From: Amyelois transitella
Taxonomy: Eukaryota > Arthropoda > Insecta > Lepidoptera > Pyralidae
Direction of reading: 5' to 3'
Assembly: GCF_032362555.1 (NCBI RefSeq)
Contig: NC_083527.1
Span: 2,666,001 to 2,730,000 of the forward strand
DNA: 64,000 nt
In this document: one piece after another, positions 46,501 through 61,500 of the stretch
Layout of the letters: the number at the start of each line of letters is the position of its first letter
Position numbering within the stretch: position 1 is the first letter of the stretch
Position numbers and translations under genes: made by a program
The notes under the pieces: model-generated
Database searches by the model: none
Seen by the model: only the letters and a program-made list of their open reading frames with translations
What the model was told of the DNA's origin: nothing

Positions 46501-49500
46501 ACAGATTGTAAAAAAAAAATCGCATATTTCCCAAAAAAATACCAAAAAGACCACACCGAATTCTAAATAGTACCGTGGAAAATATCAGGCAGTAAGTGAG
46601 AAAAAAACATGATGTTCATTAAACGAAAGGCTTCTTTCTGAATCTCAACCATTTAGGTCATACATTTAGATAGTAGTATTTATTAAGCGGTCTACTAATC
46701 TTGCACGGTCAAACCCGTCAGGGGAAAAGACATAGTTATATCACGGCTATATCCTTTGCGGGGTAGATTGGCTCTATACAGTCTTCAAAAGACTGAAAGG
46801 CCACGTTCAGCTGTTTGGGTTAATGACAGAATTGAGATTCAAGTAGTGACAGGTTGCTAGCCCATCGCCTAAAAAAGAATCCTCAGTATAGAAACCTATC
46901 CCTCAGTCGCCTTTAAGGACATCCATGGAAAAGAGATGGAGAGGTCCTATTTTTTTTTATTGGTGCCGGGAACCACACGGTACTTTGAGATAAAGACTAT
47001 ATATTATGATGCCTTCACCTCCTAGAAAGAGGCGTAAGTTATGCATATATAAAAAATTACTTACCTACGTATAAATCTTATAGAAACATAGACAAAATTG
47101 TTGAAGCGAAACGATGCAGTACGGTAACTAATTTGTTGGCTAGCTGCCGCTCTGCCCACGACCACAAGTTCTAGCCAAATATTTGTACGTGGCTTGTAAA
47201 CGTCGACAACTTCATTAAGTTAGTACAGACACTAAGTTAAGCTGCTCAAATGTAGCTGTAAGGGTTAATTTTCATACAACGGTAGACCAACAAGCGCAGA
47301 TTGTGAAATAAGTAGGAGAAACAAGTAGGTAGTTAAATGAGAGAACGGCTTACATAAACTTGCCATTCTTCTTTTAGTACACCTACCTCAATTGTATCTA
47401 CCTTTATATTTTTATCCATAAGTTCCTCTTACAGCGGGTGGGTGGCCTTGCCCCTGTAGTATGACAAGCGCGACGCTGTTTTCATTGCGCGATACACTAT
47501 CGCTGTTCCGCTTTTTATTATGACGTAAAACGGAACAGCGATAGTTTTTCGAGCGATAAAACGGCGTCGCGTGTGCCATGTTACGGGGACTGACTAGTTT
47601 TAACTAGTTTAGACTCCAGTCAATTCCCCAAAATTGCATAAAATAACTTATATTATAATGGTGTTTGTAGAAAATAAACTATTAATTCATTTTTATTTTT
47701 AGGTGAAAAGTTAGTTATCTATCATTGTCTAAATCTCAATTCTATTATCAAGGTGAAGCTGATGTGGTTCCCTAGTGTAACTTGAGATTGTGTCTATCCC
47801 GTAATGTATAAAGACGTGTTATGTATGTGTGCGATCGATAGACCAATGAAAACACGAATAGAAGCTTTATCCTACCACGTAGTGATGGCAATTCGCAGGG
47901 AGAACAAACATTTGACTAGTATGTTGCTAATTGTAATGGGATTCCGATACGGGTTTGCATAGCTATCTATACTAACTTTGATTGTTTGTTTGTAAGCGCT
48001 AATCTTTGAAAAAACTTAAACGCGATCATGAATATTCTTTCACAGTTAAAAAGTTCCATTTCAGCGGTTGTTCATAAACGATGTATGTACTAAGGCCAAA
48101 GCCGTGGCGAGTCTCTATTAATCTATGTATCACTGAGACGTATACAAGATAGATAAGACATTAGTATGTCTTGTCTATAGAAAATAAGATGCACTGACGT
48201 AGTCTTGTCAACGTTTTTCAAGTATAAGCGCTCTGGATCTAAACGAACGAACTTTTACCTTTAAACTGAAAGGGAAGTAAATAAAATAGAACATTCCACC
48301 GACATCAATTACTAATGAGTCTCGAGGATACAAACAAAACGTTTTTGGTAAACAAAGAAAACTGTAGGTTGCCTCTCGGGGAGTTTGAGGTTTATAAGAA
48401 AAGTCAACAGGCATACAACAGCGATATCAGAATTCGCTTAAACAACTTTTCATACATATACTAGCAACCAACCTTGGCTTCGCCTGGTTTGATATAAACC
48501 TTCCTCAAAAAACCCTCTTTTCAACATTTAAGCTAGTGTAGCGCGAGCGATGATTCGGCTCGACTGCCACCAAAGGGAAAATCTTCCGCCATGCGATATC
48601 TATATACGCTACACTAGTATGAAAGCACCACGCCTCTTTTCAAGTGATAGGCAGAGACTACATCTTTCCACTTGCCATGACCTCCCACAGCTTTCGACTC
48701 ATCCACATTCATAACTCACTTCAAGCAAGCTCGTCGGTTCGCGGAAATCTTGACTCGACTTGACAAGAAGGCTTCTTCTGCACTGACGCCTTGGAAGCGG
48801 CAGTAAACTTAGTTTTAAGTAATTTATTTGACGTCAACTAATGTTGTTAAACCATACGTTTTGGCAATTATTAAGCGATATGAAGTATCCTATATAATGA
48901 ATAAAAATTTTGAATTTTTTGACCTTTCACTAAGAATTCATTAGCCACACAATATTGGCTTGCACCTGACGGCCGTTAATATCCTGGAAATTAATTCTGC
49001 GGACGTCCTTCCTTTGATAAATCTGCACCTTTTTGCTTGGTCGTACTGACCTACGTAATGAAACCGTGTCGCATAAACAAACTTCCTTTCTATTCCACAA
49101 GAAGATGATTGCCGGATGCAAATGTTTAAATAGCTTAAGAAATTATATAAAAACGAGATGACCATTGTATTTCATATCACACATTTTAATTTTTTCTAGA
49201 TTACGGTAAAAATTTCAAAACCAAAAATTAATTCTATTTGTGTATGGGTATGTATTTTATTTTGCCGTGAGGTTCCCTGCACCAGTAGAAAAAGAATCCA
49301 GTCCATGTCTTTCCCATGGATGTCGTAAAAAGCGACTAAGGGATAGGCTTATATACTTGGGATTTTTCTTTTAGGCGATAGGCAAGCAACCTGTCACTAT
49401 TTGAATCTCAATTCTATCACTAAGCCATACAGCTGAACGTGGCCTTTCAGTCTTTTGAAGCTCTGTCTGCCCCGCAAGGGTGATTAGGTATATGTTATGT

Positions 49501-52500
49501 TGTGTATGTATTTTAGTAAAAAGATAACTTACCGACATTTCAGTGCTGGGGTGGTCTATGAATATGAGTTCAGACTCTTCTCCGTCCAGCAGTACCGACA
49601 CTGACTTCTCGCCAAACTCGTCATCTGAAACAAAATAGCAAATTAAAAAGGGGTATGGACCATTTTTACATTCTTAAACTCGGAAGTGTTTATACAAACT
49701 TGAAGTAAAAAATTTAAGCAGAAACAGAATACTCTACTACCTTAGTTTTTGTTACTTTTTTTTGTATTTTAATATTTAATACTCTTTCTCAGATATTTGT
49801 TATTTTTTTTTGTGTGAATACAATTATCCGACTAGTAAATTAACTAGAGAATCTACTTTGGTAATCCAATGTTTCATATTTTGGTATCATTTCCGTATTA
49901 CACAAAGTACTCTGTGTATATCTACATACGTCTCTAATAATCAATTTTTGGAATAGAATCTTTCTAAAAAAGAAACTACTCTTTTTTAAAAATTAACAAT
50001 ACAAAGATAAACATAAATAAACATTCTTAAATTTTTAATGTATGAGAAGCGTATAAACATTATACAGGTACAGGCCACTTTTAAAGAAAAAAAAAGAAAA
50101 CATATAAAAAACAAATACGCAAGTGACCACAGCCACAAATAAAAAAAAAAAAAACAAGCAGGTTAACCTATACACACGTTCATTCGTATTCAAATCGATT
50201 CATTTGCAGCTTGTGCAGTGCAGAAATCTCATTTGGATGTGATTGCGTGCACTTCGCATTTGATTGTTGCATTTGTTGCCTATTTCATTGTACCGTCGAG
50301 GCGAATATACATAAATTAACTTACTTTGTTGTTAATTAAGATTAATTTTCCATTAAAAAAATTTACTTTAGAATAATTGTCATTGTTTATTTTGGATGAC
50401 ATTTATTGTTAAATTTAATTTATTTGGAAATAAAGTACTAATCAACTGTAGTATGATATCTTAGGTACGTCTTTATTAAAAACATTAACTTAGAGTATTG
50501 ATGATTGGTCCATATCAATTTCATATCAATATGTTTAGGGAGAATCCATCCATTTTTTTATATTTGTAATAATCATTTATTTAGAATTGTTTCATCATTA
50601 CATCATACACTGTGCAAATTTGTGTACTGAAGGTTGGTGCTTATTTAAGCTGAAAACTAATATCTAAGTAAAAGTGCTCTTATCGTGAAATGAAATCCAC
50701 AGACACGCAAGGTTTAGCGGCAAAAAGGATCAGGTTAGGCTAATGCAAACTTATTTGACAAAGATTAGGGTAACAACAAACTTACCGCGTTTTGCTTCGC
50801 CGATAGTAAGCAAGCAAAGAGAAGTTTGGTTATTTACAAAGAGAGTTAGCGTTAGCCAGCCGTTTAAGACTAAGACTACGTGTTAGGCGGAGGCGGTTAG
50901 CGGTTTTATATATTTCTAAGCCCATCTAAGCATTACTGTGGCTCAGTATTTTAACGTGGACTTTTGATAAATATTTTAACGTCACTCTTTGTGTTGAACC
51001 TATCCTGTATTTGTAATAGATTAAATAAAAGAAGATACATGTTTGAAAAATTTAAATCAGTCCAGTAGTATTAGATTTTATTGAGGACAAACAACCTGAT
51101 ATGATATTCCTTTATATTCTTAATAAAAAATATTAGCTCTTTTAACTTCTAAATTAATCTAGCGTAAGCTAGCTGACAATATATTTGCTAGTTGCTTATG
51201 TTTACTTGATATTATAAGCTTTGACCTATCAGTATTGGTTTACTTATTATTTCAAAACTTTTTTTAACAAAATTGGTATAAATTCTCGGTTTAAGCAAAC
51301 CACCAAATAATTGTATTTAATTTTGAAAATGTTTTGTTTTTATATAACTTGTATATCCGCTTCCGCCACCCGCTCCTGACATCACTAGAACCAAAGCTTA
51401 ACAAATACAGCCCAAAGCTTTCATCTACTTACAATCAGTCCACAATACAACTGCTTAGTTACAATTGTAGAAGTTTTATTAAAAAATAAAAAGAGAAAAA
51501 CTACATGACACATACATACATTTTTAATTAAAGTTAACTAAATATAAAGGAAGCCATGAAAAATTTGACTTAGGTACTTTTGCGATACTATATACTTAAG
51601 AACCTGTACTTACAGTATCCCTCACTCTCAATTTCATCGCTAAGCCATGCAGCTAAATGTGACTTTCAAGTATTGTGACCGTTTACAGTACCTAATCACA
51701 AACTTGTGTGTATTTACCACAACCTTTTTTATTTTTTTTCGACCGAATTCAGGGAAATAAAATTAAAAATATTACGAATAAATTATGGAAATAATGTTAG
51801 TCTTGACTTTCCATGCTGCCTAGCATTTTATAACTTTTCCTAACATTCCTCTAAATTCAAGCTTGTTAAAATCTGTATTGAAAATGTTTTTTAAAGAAGG
51901 ATGTATTTTATTTATAAGAGAAAGTGTTTGTCGAAAAATACCTTAGATATAAATTTAGTTATGATCTATGACCCCTATGGCTGTATAGGCTTTATAGATT
52001 CCGTTACTTCTTAAGTATAAAATTTACCCAAAAGCTTTTATACCTATACGTTTTTATGGCGGAAAACTAAAAGACTTCGCTGACCATTAATATTTTATTT
52101 ATTTATATTAGCGAAACATGTTTTGTATCTGACATCGTAGTCTTACAATGTTTTGAGTTAATACAATTATGATTAAGTTAATAAAGTCAGTTCAAGATGA
52201 CAGTCATTAGTATAAACTCCTAGTATGGAATATGTATAATAAATCAAAATCCTTACTGTAATCCCTAGAGGTCATAACTTTAGTCTTAATCAAACGATAT
52301 TTTGCAGAAAGTTTTACTAACTTGTCGACCCCACTACGCGGAATCCTGTTCAGTAGAATTCTGTTAGTTAATTATTGTTAGTCGACACTAATTACGGGAA
52401 CTAAGAGTAAATCAATTATAGAGTGCGTCATTATTCTCCAGGAGATGCTCACGATGAAGGGGAGGTCGGACTCCTTCTGTAATCACGATCCAGGGTTGTC

Positions 52501-55500
52501 AAACTTCTTTATATACGAAAAGAACTGGGTAATTGTCTTATATGAGTTCCAGCATAGAGTGCTTAAGGCCTTACGCTGAAATGTTTTTAAGTAAAATTTA
52601 AATTTGCTGTCGTTTATTAAAGAGCAATAAAGAGTTTTTGTATTATTGAATTCGTGACGTTTGTCCCGATTGCGTTCACCCAGTAGAGGAGGGCGGATCC
52701 TTCTTTAATCATTATTCAGTGTATCAAACTCTTTAATCGTATATAAATCTGTATTGAAAATGTTTTTTAAAGAAGGATGTTTTTTAAGTGTATCAAACTC
52801 TTTAATCGGCTCTAAAGTCCGATCCTTGTAAACCTATGGGTTCTATTGAACTTAAACCTTCATTACTCAGGGGAATTTGTCTTTTGATAAGCCATGAATT
52901 ACTGTTTATATGCAAGCTAGTCGGTTTTGTGTGCTCTTGACCTGACCTCTCCTGATCTAGTCGCTCAAGTTTACATCGAACATACTCCATAACGTTCTAA
53001 TTTTTTTTTAATTAGATATGTAGAATTAATTACATGATAATAAAACTCTCCTATTTAAAAATGTGCACTCCATAGATATTATGAAAACTCTATGAAGCGG
53101 TATCTAATTGGCGGGACAGACCCAGTACTTTATCACGGACTGAGGGGTGTATTATGAAATACGTTCGTAAGACTGAAATATTGCAAAATGTACCTTTCTT
53201 TATCTACCTATGTGAGGTTGGGTCTTGGCGATGACAAATAGGAGTGTCATTTGTTACAGCACGGCCACAAAAATGGAGTGTTATATTTCAAGATTTATCT
53301 ACAGTCGTTGGTAAAGTCTGATAAAAACTTTCGGTTACTAGGTGTGTATCGGTAATCCTATTAAAAACTTTATGATTTTATAAATAAATAATTGTGTAAA
53401 TAATAATATTTTACGCTTCTAGCAGGAAGTAGATACCAATCATAATAATATAATAAATCTGTAACGGTTGTAACCTGTTTTCCCAAAAACATATTGATCA
53501 ATTCATTGATATCTTTGCAATAAAACTGTCTGTTGCCCTTTCTCGGATAATAATTAATTCCACTTATATCTACAAATTATCACCGCAATGAAGGTCCGGG
53601 AAAATGTTAGTATTAGAACTTATTCTTATTATTTCATAGCTCTTTAATCATTAAAAACTGAAATGTTTAATTCCAGTTAAAGGATAATTCTTACTAATAT
53701 TATATAAATATGAAAGTGTTTACACGGCTTCCACTCCAAAGAAAATTGGACCGTAAATTCATGAAGTTTTGAATACATACTCGTATAGTACGGCGTACGG
53801 AGAAGCACACAAAGTGCACGCGTGCGAAAACTAGTAATAACATAAAACTGTCGAGCGGTTTCGTAATAGACCCCAAGCGGTGAATGGCGTTTAGTTGCGT
53901 CTAGTTTTATTCCCGGTTGTTACTCTCTTCATTACACTCCAGTTCGTTGCTTGAATGCCTTCTCTTCGCGGAGAAAGACTTAATCATCGACTCGCTTAAA
54001 GAGATTTTATGTCAAGAAAAGATAAGTTTGTCATACACGTCAAATGAAAAGTTTTTCTTCGCCACGAACTTCGGCACATACAAAATCGTTAATATTTTAA
54101 CAATCTGACTAGTTTTGATACATACAAACAAAAAAGAAATAATGATAAAACGTAATAAATTTAATGTTATGGTTCTGAAGAACTTATTTTTATTGATAGT
54201 TACAGCTATTCGAAACGTCGTATAAACGTTCACAATTTAGTTCTTACTAGAATAATATCGGAATTTTTTGTTCAGGTACATTCCCTAACGAACATTTAAC
54301 ATGCCAAATTTCAGGATTTAACGCTTGGTAATTTATGCTTTAGCTGTATATTTGTTAGTCACCCAGTATCGCAATAAGTCTGAATAATAATAATAGTTAT
54401 GGGCTAGCAACCAGTCACTATGTGAATCTTAATTCCATCGTAAAGCCACACAGCTGAACGCCTGTTGGCTCTGTCTGCCCTGCAGGGGATGTTGACGAAG
54501 CTATATGTACCTATGTATTTAATAATTAGTTAGTCTCATATTATTCCGATTTCTACGCGGGAGTGTTATTTTAAAGGTAAGTATTTATATTTTTAACAAA
54601 TTATGTTCAGAATGTTTGTAAAATGTAATACAAAACCTCCTTACATGTCACTGGCCAGTTAGAGAAATTGAATATGTCTTGTTTCATAATGGAACCTAAT
54701 GAAAATAATTCAAAATTGTATAACGACGCAATAGTTCACGAGTGCATGTTTACATTTAATATAATAAATTACTACAAATATTGTTAAATCCAGTGCAATA
54801 ATACAGATTTCTTAGTTTCAAGTACCAAAATTTTATTTATCCCGACTTATTTCCCTTTTTTTCAAGTGACAAACTTATTCATTAGTTCATCAACAAACAA
54901 ATTCTCTATTTACTGAACAAAAAATTATTATACTTACTCGTATAACTATGTACATCAGAGAGAACTACCATCTGTGTTAGAGCGTAGCCGTGAGGTTTTC
55001 CCCTAATAAATATCCCAAATAACATACATTTCCTTTGTCTTGTCAAGTAAGAAAACAATTTCTACTTAGATAGATTAGGTGGGCAGTCATCTGTCTTAAT
55101 TCTTTCCATATGCGCTGAGGTCGTGTGGGCGGCATCTTAGTGGTACATACTTATTTATAATATTTGGAAAAATCAATTAAGTTACAATTTAGGAACTAGA
55201 GGATGTGCGCAGTTTTGTCTGCGTAAAACGAAATGTCCCGTTAGTTTTCGTTCCTGTCATAATTTTGTGAAATCCGATCTGACCATCTGTAAGATAATTG
55301 GAGCAATAATTTTGTGAAATCCAATCTGACCATCTGTGGAATGGAACCCGTTAAATCCTCAAAGGCTGCAGTGATGGATTATTTAGTAGTAATATAATAA
55401 TAAATAAAGTAATATAAGAATAAATAAATAATAAAGTAAAAATATGATTAGACAGAATTAGTCGTATTTGTACCTAACCTGTATGTCTATCCACACTAAT

Positions 55501-58500
55501 AATAAAGAGAAAAGATTTGTATTTTGTATGTTTGTAACGAATAAATTCGAAACTACTGGACTAATTTTCATGCAATTTGGCACAGGTACAGGATAGATCT
55601 TTGGAAATAACATAGGCTCTTTTCCCACGGAAGCGAAGTCCCGCGCAATTACTAATAGACTTATATGTTGTGATGCGAAAGAAGATACTTGATTTTATTT
55701 ATCCTCTGAGTATGACAAAACTGTTAAGCATTTTTCTTTCAGTCACGATACAGTTTGAATTTTTACAGCATGTTTGAACGATGAAACTGATTGTGTTCCC
55801 ATAATATAAAGCAAAAAGGGAAAATAGATTATAAGAAAAAGAAAACACAATAAAAATCAACAAAAAATAATCTTTTTAAGTTTTATTTTTATGCCAGCCT
55901 TTACCCAGCAACATCACCTTGATTTTATTTAACCGTACATCAATCAGAGCAAAATAAATTATCCCAGTATTTCATCCCCAACGCAAATAATATTTTCTAC
56001 GTTTATTGAATGGAAATTTCAAAAATGAAAAGCAAATTAATCTTGAAGCCAAAAAATAACAAAATGGCGAAGCTTTGAGCCGTGCTGAGCGTTAAATTAG
56101 ATATTTTAATAATAAATTCTGGATTCCTGTGAAGTTTCCAGTATTTACCCTCGTTATTTATTAAACATTGGGATTATTACATTTTCTTTTGCAGATTACT
56201 ACTATAAGCCCGCGGTCCGCCTGCGTGAACAACAAATTCCATTAATTTATGGTCCGGTGGATAATTCAGGCAATATTTTTTTAGTGTAGAAAGTCCTCTA
56301 GTCTAGAAAGTGGAATCTGGCAAAAGGTCGGGTCAAGAGTACCAGAAACCGATAATGCATGAAGAGAGTTATGAATGTGGGTGAAGCGAAAAAAGAATGC
56401 AGAGATCGTGGCAAAGAAAAGACAGAATTTCTGCCCTCGGGGACAGAGGCGGGATTTTAACTTTGCGTTGATATTGTCAGTGATGAATTTCGGGAAATCC
56501 TCTCTTAGCAAACTTTGAGCATATAACCAATATGCCAAATTGAAATCCCTAGAATCAGCGGTTTCGGCCATGCGTCGATAAATTAAATATACATACGTTT
56601 TTATCCCTTAAGGGGAAGATAGAGCTAACAGTCTCGCAAAAACTGAAAGACCAAGTTCAGCTAGCCGTATAATCCTTTTTATGTACCTATATTTAGAACA
56701 TTGAGATTTATTTTTCTTATTATTTAATTTTCTTTTGTAAATTATTGAGCATTTGGACGGTGTTAATCTGAAGCGTTTTTATCTAAATTCTGTAAGGGTA
56801 GTATTTTTAACGGGTGGGATTTATAAATAATTTTAATTAAATGCAAAAAAGCGGATTAAAAAAACACCTTGGCAGAAAGATAAACCAGGTCACACAATTG
56901 ACGTCATTTGTAGATGATATTTTATGAGTAGTTTTTTTTATACTGAGCACTAGCTTTCGCCTGCGACTCCTCTACGTTAAAAGTATACTATGTTTTTCTC
57001 TGTACTCCACACTATATTTGTGCAAAATTTCATGGAGTTTGGTTCCGTGGTTTTGACGTGATTTGCCGCTTTTTTTCACTGGATTGGTTTTATTATTCCA
57101 TTATTTTCATACTTTTTATCTTGAAATTTCTAAAGGAGCGACGCCGCGGGTCGCAGCTAGTTTATAAATGACCGCTACGATGATTCTACGAAGTATGCTA
57201 CCAAGAGCTACGAAGGCGAGCGCTAAACGCTACAAAACGATATATATATATACATATATATATAAGTATATATATTTGAAGTATGCAGAGATCGCGGCAA
57301 GTGGAAAGAGGTAGTCTCTACCTACCCCTCCGGGAAAGAGGCGTGATTTTATGTATGTATGTATGTATATATTTGACGTACTTACCTGACTGTAAAGATG
57401 ACTTTTACGTTAATTTAATACATACGTATTTTCCTATCTGCGTGTTTTAGAATTGAGTACACTGTTTCACATCGAGGTGAAATAATAATTAACAAGGTGA
57501 ATAAATTGTATTCCTATTTTAATTTCATTGAAATATTTTCTTCTAAAAATGTCACCTGAAAACAAAATAAAGCACAGCAATTATGGACGCGGACAACAAT
57601 AGCCTTTCAACGAAGACAAATGCCTTCGGAACTCCAAGGGCGCTCAGTTCCGAAACGTGGGCTTAAAGGTCTATTCCTGCCCATCAGGGCTGTGCCCGGG
57701 ACACGTGAGCCTAGAAAAATATTCATTAATTCATATAGTCACGTGTATTTCCCTTGCGGGGTAGACAGAGTCAACAGTCTTGAAGAGACTGATATGCCAC
57801 GTTTAGCTGTTTAGCTTTGATAGAATTGAGATTCAAATATTGACAGGGTGCTAGCCCATCGCCTAAAATAAGAATCCTAAATTTAATTAAGCCTATTCCA
57901 TAGTCGCCTTTTACGACATCCATGGGAAATAAGATGGAGCCGTCCCATTATTTTTTATATTGGTGCCGGGAACCACACGGCAAAATGTACATGCATAAAG
58001 TAACGTCTCTATCCCTTGCGAGGTAGATAGAGCTTGCAATCCTGAAAAGACTGTAAGGCCACATCCAGCTGTATGAGAATGATGGAATTGAGATTCAAAT
58101 AGTAACAGGTTGCTAGCTCATCGCCTACATGAAGCACCCGAAGTTTATTAGCCTATCCCTTAGATACCTTTTACGAAATCCATGGGAAGATATGAAGTGT
58201 CCCTATTCTAAAGAGCCGGGAACCATACGGCAGTACACGGTATGTTTGAATGGTGTTTATGAAGTCCGTTAAAATGCAACAACGATTATCCGATGAAAAA
58301 GTCCTTTTACGTGCGTTGTCACAAAAACCACTCTAAAGCGTGGACTTTAGTATGGCGTCCTTTCAAAGGGACATCACAGCACTGCGTCCTTCAAAGGGCT
58401 CAAAGGGTGACACTTTACCTGCCTGTCTGTAGCCGTGTGTTGGAGGAAAATGAATTTTTTAACGCGGCTTTTTTTTTGATCCGCTGTATTTTTTTTTTAC

Positions 58501-61500
58501 ACAGATAATAAATATATCGCAATGGAACTCTTTGGAATACAATTTATTATGATGGAGATTTAAAACTTAAGTTTCTTATACACTAAGGATATATATACAT
58601 AATATATATTTTTAAACAGATAATATATGTATAGCAATGGAACTCTTTGGAATACAATTTATTATAATGGAGATGTCAAACTTAAGTGTCTTAGGATATA
58701 TATTTTGGTAGATTAATCTCGGTTAGGTTAAGATAATGATCATGCTACCAGCGTTCTGGGCACGATGCCACAGGCTAACGATTTACCGGATTATACAATT
58801 TAAACTCATTTTTAACCGACTTCAAAAAAGGAGGAGGTTTCTCAATTCGCCGTATATTTTTTTTATCTATGTCGCGGATAACTTCGTCGTTTATGAACCG
58901 TCGTTTATGTAGTATTCTAAGTGTGGTCCCATGGTAAGGAAACCAGGATCTGATGGTGGAATCCTGAAGAGATTGAGGGAAACTCTCGAAAAATTTGTCT
59001 TTCCGACTTGTGTGTTCCTTAACGAACATATAAAGATATTTAAAGCCCTATTATAGGGATTAGTATTGTGAGTTTTTAATTTATTTTTAGTTATTATTTT
59101 AACGTTTAAAGTCACATTCATCAACATTTTATGTAACAGCTTGCTTTAAGGTATTCTTGACCTGACCTGCCCTCGATTTGATAATTTATTGCTGTAGTGG
59201 CAAAAACACTCAATTTATTTTGCAAAACTTGTCGCAACTTAAAGAGTCACGTTCCGTAACCACGTTCCTGGTCTACGCAGCAGACATGCGTTCCATTTCA
59301 CGTCACTCGTCTCGTTCCACGTCATTCAAGTCGACGTCACGCCGGGCTGCCTTTACATAACATGAGTCAATGATTTTGCGTGAATTGGAACTTTTATAGA
59401 CTCACTTCTATTACAGAATCAATAACAAGTATCTACCTACCTCTTACTCTTATAGATTTTGTTGAAATTTGGCATACGGGTAGAATATAACCTGAAATGA
59501 CATTATAAGTAGGTACTTTTTATCCCGAAATTCCCACGGAAGCGATGTCTGTACATACGAGTGTCCTAGCTTTACAAAAGTTCTATTATTTATTTTTGAG
59601 ATGTACGCTACGTCTGAGTAGTAGATGGTACAATTTCTACGGCATTTTGATAACTTAAAGGACTACGTTGTAGCATTATCTTTTTATATTTTGGTTACAG
59701 GTATAGTACCTGGTTTTTAAAATAAGAACAAATAAAAATAAAATAAATCCTAAGATACTCGTGCAATAACTAAATACGATCACCCGCAAGTTTCCTAGGA
59801 GTTCCATTGAATTTGCTGAAAGGATGCGGTTGAAAAGTAAATTAAAAGTAGGAACATGCTGTGTGTGCGGTAAATCTTTACTCGACGAAATCACGTCTGA
59901 GAACGGTTTTAAGACGATATTGAGCGAATTTGAAATACAAAATTGTGCTTTTAATACATTTGTAAGTTCATACTGTTCACATTGGCTTTCATAACTACCA
60001 GAGTAATTGGAGTAAATCCTAATTCTATGTACATATATTGCAAAATGTGTTCCTACTTGTTTAAAAAACTAGCTGTTGCCCGCAACTTCGTCCGCGTAAA
60101 TTTCGAGTTGAATCTTGATCATACAGTCAGATGCCTTAAAATAGTATTTAAGTATCTAGTAAAGATATAAAAAAAAATATGCAAAATGGAATTTTAAGAC
60201 ACTTATGTATTTTTGTTTTACTTAAAAAAAAATATTTAAAAAAGTATTAGGTACAAATTTACTAAGAACCGCTCAAGAAGGCAATTATGAATGTCGCCAA
60301 AAAAAAGTTTAGCGACAAAGCAGACTTCTTTGAAATAACTTCAAAAGTAGGTCTTTATCTACATTTGCATAAAGACCTTTTAAAAATACTTCGTTATAGA
60401 AATAAGTTTACAGATTAAAGAATAAAGTTTTAGACGTTCAAAGTTATGATTGGGAGAATTGAAAAAGTAAACGTCAAACAGGAATTTATTGATTTGAATT
60501 CCCAACTTACAAGGACTTGAATGTAAGCAATCACTTTTTTTTATCAAAATGAATTCCTTCATTCAATATGAATCGAATAAAAGCTGTTTACCTATTGTCT
60601 ATGACTTATAGAAATGCGATCTAGTGCGCTAAGAAAGGATTTTATTATGGATATAAACGGAATTTTTCGTTTCACGGTGGCAGCGTGTCTTTACAAAATT
60701 ATTACAAGTATCTCGTAAGAAATTTTATGTATTAAAGTTATTTTATAATTTCTTATAATTTGCCTTGAACTCATGTGGATTATATGACAAGGAGACGGCG
60801 TTCTACAATTCAAACTTGTAGTCTAGGCACCAGTCTCCCATAATATTGTGACGTCGTGTGCCGCTCCTCTACCCCTCTTCACCTTCTTCTTTGGTTTACT
60901 TTAGCGCTCACCAAGTTAAGTGACTCGCTTTCCTCAGGCAGCTACTAGTTGGGTCTCGTATGTTGAGCTAAACCCACGCTACAATTTTATTAGTTTTTAT
61001 TAATTAAAAAATTCTTAATGTGAGTTAAGAATTTTTTAATTATTAAAAACCTATAAAAGTGTAAAAATACGTGTGTATTCATTAAGTATTGTCGGTATTA
61101 ATGAATGAATATTTGAATTTTCTCATTGCTCTTACCTACGATGTTGTACCTTAACGTCACAATATTAATATTTAATTATATGCCCTATTTGTAAATATTG
61201 TGAAAGAGGCGAGAAGAAGATTATTCGCTCCTACCTACCTAGTAACAAAAGTAAAATTGTAGTATTAAAAAAAACTTACAAAACGCGAGCGAATCTGCGG
61301 TATAAAGCTTATACAATAATACTACGAACAACACTACCAACAAACTACTATTTACCTATCTCACCAAGGCTAGTTAATTAACTCAAATTTGCAAAAGAAA
61401 CAATCTACTAAAGAAATAAAATTCTGACAGAAATTGAGCAAAGCTACGGGCAAGAGTAAGTATACAGGCTTTCTAACAGTTAAGGTAACTACTTATCAAG

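Larger units (their letters stand above)
45703..49532. other. RGK intron with repeats
   Basis: Contains an inverted-repeat segment (46218-46340), family A copies at 46733-46985 and 49262-49510, a MITE at 47455-47590, a LINE remnant at 48630-48765 and a LINE tail copy at 48769-48923. No other exon recognised. Confidence 0.6.

Noticed and set aside
56281-56571. 96-codon minus-strand frame
   Set aside because: It overlaps a reversed LINE 3' end; no independent coding signal.
58775-59029. 84-codon minus-strand frame
   Set aside because: It includes the common insect AACCGACTTCAAAAAAGGAG repeat and has no splice or domain support.
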